Source of the DNA: Odoribacteraceae bacterium
GTDB taxonomy: Bacteria > Bacteroidota > Bacteroidia > Bacteroidales > Marinifilaceae
Assembly: GCA_031279175.1 (NCBI GenBank)
Contig: JAITJA010000043.1
Location: forward strand, 1 to 11,373
Length of the DNA: 11,373 bases
Reading direction: 5' to 3'
Part shown: one piece after another, positions 5,766 through 11,373 of the stretch
Position numbering within the stretch: position 1 is the stretch's first letter
Layout of the letters: the number at the start of each line of letters is the position of its first letter
Translations under genes and position numbers: made by a program
The notes under the pieces: model-generated
What the model saw: only the letters and a program-made list of their open reading frames with translations
Told to the model about the DNA's origin: nothing
The model's database searches: none

Positions 5766-7772
5766 ATGGAGAAGGAAACTGAATACAGGGAAATCTCCGA
5801 CCAGGAGATCAAGATACTGCGAGAGAACGGCTGCTCGTGCGACGACTGGTCGCGGGTAAAGGTAAAAGAGGGATTCATTGCCGACCGCGTCCGGGACGCC
5901 CGTCTTTCCGGGGAGATCCGCCTGGGGATCTTCCGGCGGCAGGTAGTCTTTGCCGGCAATCTCGCGCGGCCATCGGGAATATACAGCGCCACCCTCCACG
6001 ACTGCACGGTCGAGGACGACGCCTACATCCACCAGGTCAAGAACTATATTGCCAACTACCGCGTCGGGCGCGACGCCGTGATCGAGTGCGTCGACACGCT
6101 GGCCGTGGATGGCGTCTCGCGATTTGGCAACGGCACGCGCGTCTCCGTGCTCACCGAGGATGGCGCGCGGGCGGTGCCCATCTTCAACGAACTGTCGGCA
6201 CACGCGGCCTACCTGATCACCTTCTACCGTCACCGACCCGCCCTGATCGCCAACATGCAGCGGTTGATCGACGATTACACCGCCCGCGTCGCGTCCTCCA
6301 GGGGAGTCATCGGGGAGGGAGCGCGCCTGTCGGGGTGCCGCGTGATATTAAATGTCAATGTCGGGCCGGGCGCGGTGGTCGAGGGTGCTTGTCGTCTCGA
6401 GGAAGGCACGATCAACAGCTCGCCGGGCGATCCCGCGTACGTGGGACCGGGCGTTATCGCGCGGCACTTCATCACCACCAGTGGTAGTTCCGTCAGCGAC
6501 TCGTCGGTCATCGCGCACTGCTTCGTCGGCCAGGGGACGATCCTCGGCAAGCAATATTCCGCCGAGCATTCCATCTTCGCTGCCAACTGCCAGGGCTTCC
6601 ACGGGGAGGCCTGCTCGATATTCGCCGGGCCGTACACCGTCTCGCACCACAAGTCGACCCTCCTCATCGCCGCCTATTTCGCCTTCCTCAATGCCGGGAG
6701 CGGGTCGAACCAGAGTAATCACATGTACAAGCTCGGGCCCATCCACCAGGGCGTCATCGAGCGCGGGAGCAAGACCGCCAGTGATTCCTACATCCTCTGG
6801 CCGGCGAAGATCGGCGCTTTCTCCCTCGTCATGGGCCGTCACTACCGGAATCTCGACACCTCCGACATGCCGTTCTCGTACATTATCGAGAATACAGACG
6901 AGAGTTACCTCGCGCCGGGCGTCAACCTCCGCAGCATCGGGACGGTGCGCGACGTGCAGAAGTGGCCCCTCCGCGACCGTAGACGGGAGGAACGACCGCT
7001 TGACAGTATCATCTTCAACATGCTTAGTCCTTATTCCGTGCAGAAGATGATCCGCGGACGCGCTATACTCGGCGAGCTCGAGCGGGCGTCGGGACGAACC
7101 TCCGAGTACTACATGTTCAACAGCGCGAAGATCACCCACCGCGCCCTCCAGCGGGGACGCTACCTCTACCGCCTCGGCATCGTCAAGTTCCTCGGGAACG
7201 GGATCGTGAACCGTCTCGCCACCGCCGCGTTCACCAGCGAGGAGGAGATGCGGCAGGTGCTCGCGCCCGGCGAGGGAATCAAGGGAGGCGAGGGGGAATG
7301 GGTAGACGTCGCGGGCCTGATGACGCCGAAGGAAGAGGTAACGCGGCTCATCGAGGGGATCGAGGAGGGACGCGTCGCGTCGCTCGAGCGGGTCAACGAC
7401 ACCTTCCGCGCGTGGAAGGAAAACTACCCCGCCTGGACGTGGAACTGGACCGTCTCCCGCCTGAAGAGCGAGGTAGGCATTGACGTGGCCACCGTCACCG
7501 TCGCGCGCGTGGAGGAGTTCATCCGGGAGTGGAGGGACGCGGTCGTCGCGCTGGACAGGATGATGCACGAGGATGCCAGGAAGGAGTTCGCGTTGAAGGC
7601 CCGCGTCGGCTTCGGCATCGACGGGGAAGAGGAGTCGGACTTCGGGAACGTCCGGGGCGAGTTCGACAACCACCCCACCGTGAAGAACATCCTCGACCAC
7701 ATCGACAGGAAGAACAACCTCTTCCAAACAATCGCGAACAAACTAAAACAAATAAAGCCATGTGCGGAATAG
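5766..7772 (+). CDS. DUF4954 family protein (left-handed beta-helix)
   Basis: A 668-aa protein without signal peptide or TM segments, presumably cytoplasmic. Residues about 36-130 and 178-350 carry hexapeptide-like turns (for example VIGEGARLSG, NVNVGPGAVVEGA, VSDSSVIAHCFVGQGTILG) that predict a left-handed beta-helix of the kind found in sugar-nucleotide acyltransferases and nucleotidyltransferases. A histidine pair (H294, H295 in TVSHHKSTLLIA) sits in the helix and could be catalytic, which is inference. The C-terminal third (about 410-668) is mostly helical, acidic and Trp-containing (ENYPAWTWNWT). Layout and length match DUF4954, a Bacteroidota-centred family without a proven function as far as I know. 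The start at 5766 is preceded by AT-rich sequence. The gene overlaps glmS by 13 bp, and its last codons turn A-rich in an otherwise GC-rich gene. A role in UDP-GlcNAc metabolism is a guess from the fold and neighbour. Confidence 0.88.
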   Translation: MEKETEYREISDQEIKILRENGCSCDDWSRVKVKEGFIADRVRDARLSGEIRLGIFRRQVVFAGNLARPSGIYSATLHDCTVEDDAYIHQVKNYIANYRVGRDAVIECVDTLAVDGVSRFGNGTRVSVLTEDGARAVPIFNELSAHAAYLITFYRHRPALIANMQRLIDDYTARVASSRGVIGEGARLSGCRVILNVNVGPGAVVEGACRLEEGTINSSPGDPAYVGPGVIARHFITTSGSSVSDSSVIAHCFVGQGTILGKQYSAEHSIFAANCQGFHGEACSIFAGPYTVSHHKSTLLIAAYFAFLNAGSGSNQSNHMYKLGPIHQGVIERGSKTASDSYILWPAKIGAFSLVMGRHYRNLDTSDMPFSYIIENTDESYLAPGVNLRSIGTVRDVQKWPLRDRRREERPLDSIIFNMLSPYSVQKMIRGRAILGELERASGRTSEYYMFNSAKITHRALQRGRYLYRLGIVKFLGNGIVNRLATAAFTSEEEMRQVLAPGEGIKGGEGEWVDVAGLMTPKEEVTRLIEGIEEGRVASLERVNDTFRAWKENYPAWTWNWTVSRLKSEVGIDVATVTVARVEEFIREWRDAVVALDRMMHEDARKEFALKARVGFGIDGEEESDFGNVRGEFDNHPTVKNILDHIDRKNNLFQTIANKLKQIKPCAE

Positions 7773-9601
7773 TTGCATACGTCGGGGAGCGGACAGCCTA
7801 CCCCATCTTGATAAAAGGCCTACAACGCCTCGAGTACCGCGGGTACGACTCTGCCGGCGTCGCCCTCTTCAACGGCGAGATACGCGTGTACAAGTGCAAG
7901 GGCAGGGTGAAAGAGCTGCAACTCCTCGCCCGGGACAAGGAGATTGACGGCTCTATCGGCATGGGGCACACCCGGTGGGCCACTCATGGCGAGCCGAGTG
8001 ACGTGAACGCGCACCCCCATCGTTCCATGCACGGCACGTTCCACGTCGTGCACAACGGCGTCATCGAGAATCACGCGCACCTCAGGCGGGAGCTGGTAAA
8101 CAGGGGTTATATCTTCCATACCGACACGGACACCGAGGTGCTCGCGAATCTCATCGAGGAGATCTACCGCGAGCAGCATGTCAGTGCCGAGGTTGCCACC
8201 CGCCTTGCCTTGACGCGGGTCGTTGGCGCGTACGGTCTGGCCATCCTCTGCGAGGAAGAACCCGGGCAGCTCATCGCCGCGCGCAAGGGTAGTCCACTGG
8301 TCATTGGCGTGGGCGAGGGCGAATATTTCCTTGCATCCGACGCCATGCCCATCATCGAGTACACCGACCGCGTGATCTACATGAACGACGACGAGGTGGC
8401 CGTCATCACGCCCGGTGGCATCGACCTGAAGCACCTCTACAACGACAACGACGCGAAGACCCCGGAGATAACGACCATCCGCGTGCACATCGACAGCATC
8501 GACAAGGAGGGATACCCCCATTTCATGCTCAAGGAGATCCACGAACAGGCGCGTTCTATCGCCGACACCTTCCGAGGGCGCGTCTCCGCGGACGGGAACA
8601 AGGTCTTTCTCGGTGGTATACTCGACGTGATGCCCCGGTTGATCGAGGCGCGGCGGATCATCATTGTCGCTTGCGGCACGTCCTGGCACGCCGCGCTCGT
8701 CGGCGAGTACCTCTTCGAGGAGTACGCCCGCGTCCCCGTCGAGGTCGAGTACGCCTCGGAATTCAGGTACAGGAATCCCATCATCGACGAGAGAGACCTG
8801 CTGATCGCCATATCGCAAAGCGGCGAGACTGCCGACACGCTCGCCGCGGTGCGCCACGCGAGGGCCTCCGGGGCCACGATCCTCGGGATATGCAACGTTG
8901 CAGGTTCATCCATCTCGCGCGAGACCGACGCGGGAGTATACACCCGCGCCGGCATAGAGATCGGCGTTGCCAGCACCAAGGCCTTCACGTCACAGATCAC
9001 CGTCCTCGCGATGATGGCCTTCCTGCTGGGCAACAAGCGGCAAGTATTGTCCCCGGAAGCGTATCATGCATTGGTTGCCGGGCTGACGCGCGTGCCGGGG
9101 ATGATCGACGGGGTACTCGCGACGGAAGGCCAGATCAAGGAGATCGCCAATCGATACAAGGACGCGACGAACGCGCTTTTCCTCGGGCGCGGTATCCTGT
9201 TCCCGGTTGCCCTGGAGGGAGCGTTGAAGCTAAAAGAGATCTCGTACATACATGCCGGGGGATATCCCGCCGCCGAGATGAAACACGGCCCGATAGCGCT
9301 GATCGACGAGGAGATGCCCGTCGTCGTGCTGGCCCCGAACGACAAGCTCTACGAGAAGACGATCAGTAATATCCAGGAAGTAAAGGCGCGCCGGGGGAAG
9401 GTCATCGCCATCGCCACGCGGGGAAACGCGGCCATCCGCGAGCTGGCCGACGAGGTCATCGAGATCCCGCCGTGCGACGAGGCGTTCTCCCCATTGCTAA
9501 CCGTTATTCCCCTCCAGTTGCTTGCTTATCACGTGGCCGTGGCGCGGGGGTGCGACGTCGACCAGCCGCGTAACCTGGCCAAGTCGGTGACTGTCGAGTG
9601 A
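7760..9601 (+). CDS. glmS: Glutamine--fructose-6-phosphate aminotransferase (isomerizing)
   Basis: A 613-aa cytoplasmic enzyme that makes glucosamine-6-phosphate from fructose-6-phosphate and glutamine, feeding UDP-GlcNAc for peptidoglycan and lipopolysaccharide. The N-terminal Ntn glutaminase starts with the nucleophile Cys2 (MCGIVAYVG), followed by GHTRWATHG (69-77), HNGVIEN (98-104) and the TDTDTE segment (121-126). Two SIS domains follow: ACGTSWHA (304-311), SQSGETADT (352-360), STKAFTSQ (405-412) and HAGGYPAAEMKHGPIALID (498-516). The C-terminus PRNLAKSVTVE carries K608. The reading frame stays open upstream to 7529, but the start must be 7760 so that Cys2 follows Met1. It overlaps the DUF4954 stop by 13 bp, implying translational coupling, and the sequence before the ATG is A-rich with no Shine-Dalgarno motif. 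No glmS ribozyme is present; the space upstream is coding. Confidence 0.98.
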   Translation: MCGIVAYVGERTAYPILIKGLQRLEYRGYDSAGVALFNGEIRVYKCKGRVKELQLLARDKEIDGSIGMGHTRWATHGEPSDVNAHPHRSMHGTFHVVHNGVIENHAHLRRELVNRGYIFHTDTDTEVLANLIEEIYREQHVSAEVATRLALTRVVGAYGLAILCEEEPGQLIAARKGSPLVIGVGEGEYFLASDAMPIIEYTDRVIYMNDDEVAVITPGGIDLKHLYNDNDAKTPEITTIRVHIDSIDKEGYPHFMLKEIHEQARSIADTFRGRVSADGNKVFLGGILDVMPRLIEARRIIIVACGTSWHAALVGEYLFEEYARVPVEVEYASEFRYRNPIIDERDLLIAISQSGETADTLAAVRHARASGATILGICNVAGSSISRETDAGVYTRAGIEIGVASTKAFTSQITVLAMMAFLLGNKRQVLSPEAYHALVAGLTRVPGMIDGVLATEGQIKEIANRYKDATNALFLGRGILFPVALEGALKLKEISYIHAGGYPAAEMKHGPIALIDEEMPVVVLAPNDKLYEKTISNIQEVKARRGKVIAIATRGNAAIRELADEVIEIPPCDEAFSPLLTVIPLQLLAYHVAVARGCDVDQPRNLAKSVTVE

Positions 9602-9610
9602 CCGCCGGCC

Positions 9611-9641
9611 TTGTAACTCTCGCCTTTCCTTGTTACCTTTA
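9611..9641 (+). promoter_or_regulatory. Candidate Bacteroidota promoter before the exported-protein gene
   Basis: TTG at 9611-9613 and TACCTTTA at 9634-9641 are separated by 20 bp, the spacing expected between the -33 and -7 elements. The -7 ends in A rather than G. The predicted start near 9648 gives a leader of about 30 nt to the ATG at 9680. This is the only promoter candidate in the window with both halves. It suggests the gene can be expressed separately from glmS, although readthrough over the 78-bp gap is also possible. Confidence 0.45.
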
Positions 9642-9679
9642 CCCGCCGTGAAAGTAAATGAATTTAAATTGATGAGACC

Positions 9680-10864
9680 ATGAGATACTTGTTCGCGTTT
9701 TTACTCGCGGGCCTGCTACACGCGTCGCCCGCGTTGGCCCAGTTGGGCAACGAGATGAAATCTTTCCGCGACAGGGAAGGCGTCACGGTGACGTTGCTGA
9801 CCCCGTCGCTGTTCAGCCTCTACCAGAAGGATAACCTCGGGAAATTACCCGGGGAGGTACTGAAGCAATTGAAGGAAGTGAACGTCTTGCGCGTCGACAA
9901 GCAACGGGCCGCGCCGGCACTGAAGGAGGAGATCGCGCGCCGCGTCAATCCCGTTCTCGAGAATGAATCGCGCTTCGCGCTGGTGAGTAGTCAACGGGCG
10001 CGCGGGAACGAGGAGCGGGTACACGTCAGTCGACAGGGGGAGGAGATCACCGCGCTCGCGTTGTGGAGCGAGAATGAACGGGAGCTGGTCGTCATCGAGT
10101 TGAGGGGCATTATAGCGTTGGACAAGGCGCGCGCGCTGCCGGCAGTCTTGCAAGTGCGGGGGCTGGAACGGCTGGCCTACCTGGTCTCGCCGGACGAGGA
10201 GTTGTTTCTCCCCGGTTCGCCTTTCGATCCCGGCTTTTTCTCGCGCGGCAACCGGCAACGCGTGTTCCCGGACACGCTTTTCCCGGGCGGGTTGTTTGAC
10301 GATCTCGACCCGTTCAGCGGTTTCGACAACCTCGATTGGTTCGATAACGCCGGGTCGATGATGGAGAGCATGGAGCGGTTGTTCGAGGAGATGAGGAATG
10401 AAAATACCCCTAACGGCTTGTCTACCGCGCGGGGCATCGAGGTGACGCGCTCGAATGGCAAGACGCGTATCAAGGTGAACGCGAGTAACGCGGAGATTTT
10501 TTACCTGATCGATGGACAGGCGTTTACCGCGGATTCGCTCCCGGCACTACCAGAGGATATCGCTACCGTCGATATGATCGAGTCTCCGAATGATCACAGG
10601 AAGGCGTTCGTCGTGATTAATACCACCCGCGCGGCTGGACAGTTTGTCGCTCTCTCTAACGGTCTATTGCGCTTCCGACACGAGAATCAGGATTACGCGT
10701 TCCACCTGGAGATGCTTCCTCCTCCCGTACTCCTGATCAATAACATCCCCACCAAGACTTTCAACATTAATCCATCTGATATCCTCCAAATCCGACCCGC
10801 CTCCCAACTGGAACGAGATCTCTTCAACACTCCCACCATCCAGGTGATCATCATCACGCGATAA
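9680..10864 (+). CDS. Exported DUF4252-like protein with two degenerate TonB-plug-like modules
   Basis: A 394-aa protein of unknown function. Residues 1-20 form a signal peptide with a hydrophobic core and an Ala-Leu-Ala cleavage site before Gln21. No lipobox cysteine is present, so it is probably periplasmic. Residues about 25-165 resemble DUF4252 in pattern: the opening FRDREGVTVTLLTPSLFSLY, a middle helix, and ELVVIELRGIIALDK. Residues 178-223 form a Phe/Asp/Gly/Pro-rich linker (GGLFDDLDPF). The C-terminus holds two similar modules. Module 1 (274-317) has YLIDGQ, LPEDIATVDMI and VVINTTR; module 2 (349-394) has LLINNIP, NPSDILQIRP and VIIITR. Both follow the core of a TonB-dependent receptor plug (V-I-D-G-x-P, N-P-x-D-I-x-x-I, then an I-x-I-T-T-K-like end), but no barrel follows. 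The assignment is by eye. It is downstream of glmS, and the second palindrome array starts 10 bp after its stop. Confidence 0.75.
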   Translation: MRYLFAFLLAGLLHASPALAQLGNEMKSFRDREGVTVTLLTPSLFSLYQKDNLGKLPGEVLKQLKEVNVLRVDKQRAAPALKEEIARRVNPVLENESRFALVSSQRARGNEERVHVSRQGEEITALALWSENERELVVIELRGIIALDKARALPAVLQVRGLERLAYLVSPDEELFLPGSPFDPGFFSRGNRQRVFPDTLFPGGLFDDLDPFSGFDNLDWFDNAGSMMESMERLFEEMRNENTPNGLSTARGIEVTRSNGKTRIKVNASNAEIFYLIDGQAFTADSLPALPEDIATVDMIESPNDHRKAFVVINTTRAAGQFVALSNGLLRFRHENQDYAFHLEMLPPPVLLINNIPTKTFNINPSDILQIRPASQLERDLFNTPTIQVIIITR

Positions 10865-10874
10865 ACGATGGTTT

Positions 10875-11105
10875 CATGGTTTCCGGGGTTCCGGAAAACA
10901 TGTTCCCAAGTGGATTCATGGTTTCCGGAGTTCCGGAAACGCGTTTCACGGCGGATTCATGGTTTCCGGAGTTCCGGAAATGATGTTTCCAAGTGGATTC
11001 ATGTTTTCCGGAACTCCGGAAACGCGTTCCACGGTGGATTCATGGTTTCCGGAGTTCCGGAAACGCGTTCCACGGTGGATTCATGGTTTCCGGAACTCCG
11101 GAAAA
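10875..11105. repeat. Tandem array of six REP-like palindromes, 41-42 bp period
   Basis: Copies begin with CATG at 10875, 10917, 10958, 11000, 11041 and 11082; the last is cut short after its palindrome. Each contains a 7-bp stem, TTTCCGG pairing with CCGGAAA, that is unchanged in all six. The 4-nt centre varies: GGTT, AGTT, AGTT, AACT, AGTT, AACT. Copies 4 and 6 thus carry the reverse complement of the centre in copies 2, 3 and 5. Spacers are of two kinds: one ending CCAAGTGGATT (copies 1 and 3) and one with CGCGTT and CGG-GGATT (copies 2, 4 and 5). The GGAA of each right arm can also pair with TTCC or TTTC in the spacer. The array starts 10 bp after a stop codon and may end or stabilise the upstream transcript. 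Small open frames through it are repeat translations. Confidence 0.9.
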
Positions 11106-11373
11106 TTTCACGATAATGTTTTTTCACGTTCAATACTTAAATTTGTGTATCCCGAACGGGCTCTTCACGCGAAACGTCCCCCGTTTTCCCCGCCCCGCGA
11201 CCGTCGGCATCCCTTGTCAAGGAACTTGAACGCCCCTCGCGCGGTCCATTCCCGGCGCCATTGGTCTCGCGAGACGATACATGCCCCGCGCGTTAAGGCA
11301 ATCGCCACGTTACATGACCAGGATTCCCCCCCGCCGCCTCTTTTTATCCCCCCTCCAGACCGTTCGCTGGCGG
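11106..11373. other. Intergenic region without a supported gene
   Basis: About 270 bp with no convincing coding frame. A T6 run (11119-11124), a -7-like element (11138-11145), a small CCCG-AA-CGGG hairpin (11151-11160) and a perfect 12-bp palindrome GTCTCGCGAGAC (11264-11275) are seen. The right part is C-rich on the plus strand. A gene starting beyond the window edge, or a small RNA, cannot be judged from this stretch. Confidence 0.5.
11138..11145 (+). promoter_or_regulatory. Isolated -7-like element TAAATTTG
   Basis: The sequence fits TAnnTTTG exactly and lies in an AT-rich patch directly after the palindrome array, with no -33 match at the usual distance. No gene follows within 220 bp, so it would drive a gene beyond the window, a small RNA, or nothing. 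Confidence 0.25.

Noticed and set aside
5547..6233. Minus-strand open frame of 228 aa across the folE/DUF4954 divergent region
   Set aside because: It would run through both promoters and the start of DUF4954, and the product resembles no family.
6348..7727. Long minus-strand open frame (459 aa) opposite DUF4954
   Set aside because: It is antisense to a well-supported gene in GC-rich DNA, where such frames are common. The product has no recognisable domain and is a Val/Asp/Arg/Glu/Leu-rich shadow.
7529..7759. N-terminal extension of glmS to 7529
   Set aside because: GlmS needs Cys2 as its N-terminal nucleophile after removal of Met1. The extension is an Arg/Gly/Gln-rich shadow of the DUF4954 3' end.
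7600..7760. glmS ribozyme or riboswitch
   Set aside because: The sequence upstream of glmS is the coding 3' end of DUF4954. The ribozyme is a feature of Gram-positive leaders and no such leader exists here.
1879..11104. A new defence, toxin-antitoxin or biosynthetic system
   Set aside because: All gene products except DUF6913, DUF4954 and the exported protein are well-known housekeeping enzymes. These three have no nuclease, toxin, kinase or synthase motifs that I can see.
10868..11229. Small open frames across the right array (82 and 78 aa)
   Set aside because: They are repetitive translations of the palindromes (WFPEFRK-type and SGNAF-type words). The 41-bp units shift frame between copies, so no protein is being kept.
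11106..11373. tRNA or insertion-sequence remnant in the right flank
   Set aside because: No cloverleaf arms, no T-loop-like GGTTCGAATCC motif, no transposase fragment and no terminal inverted repeat pair were seen.

Overview
The window comes from a GC-rich member of the Bacteroidota, most likely the order Bacteroidales. The evidence is the gene set (a DUF6913-type gene before dapA, a DUF4954 gene joined to glmS, a 7TM-HD phosphohydrolase), the near absence of Shine-Dalgarno sequences with A/T-rich stretches before start codons, and several copies of the Bacteroidota -7 promoter element TAnnTTTG. Genus cannot be told from the sequence. Every gene seen is chromosomal and housekeeping in type; no integrase, transposase, phage gene, tRNA or rRNA was seen.

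Layout. (1) 1-466: a 21-bp tandem array of palindromes (1-84), then GC-rich non-coding DNA with a further short palindrome (126-141) and a -7 element (427-434). (2) 467-1867, plus strand: DUF6913-type small protein and dapA, a tight operon. (3) 5550-1879, minus strand: folE, fabD and a 7TM-HD (PgpH/YqfF-like) cyclic-dinucleotide phosphodiesterase. folE and fabD are 16 bp apart; a terminator-like hairpin and a weak -7 element separate fabD from the HD gene. The HD gene converges on dapA with 11 bp between stop codons. (4) 5551-5765: a divergent control region with a -7 element for each direction, an inverted repeat between them and a G-rich direct repeat in the rightward leader. (5) 5766-9601, plus strand: a DUF4954 left-handed beta-helix protein overlapping glmS by 13 bp. 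(6) 9680-10864: an exported protein that looks like a DUF4252 domain followed by two degenerate copies of the TonB-receptor plug core. (7) 10875-11105: a second palindrome array (six copies, 41-42 bp period), then about 270 bp without a gene.

Functionally the window covers precursor supply for the envelope and cofactors: lysine/diaminopimelate (dapA), fatty acids (fabD), tetrahydrofolate or pterins (folE) and amino sugars (glmS), plus one signalling enzyme that probably degrades c-di-AMP.

The most unusual features are the two flanking palindrome arrays. They differ in sequence but share a design: each arm can pair with the arm on its left or on its right, and the periods (21 and 41-42 bp) are close to whole numbers of DNA helical turns. 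Other points of interest are a G9 tract inside the HD domain, the tandem plug-like modules of the exported protein, and the DUF4954-glmS overlap. No complete new defence or mobile system was found.
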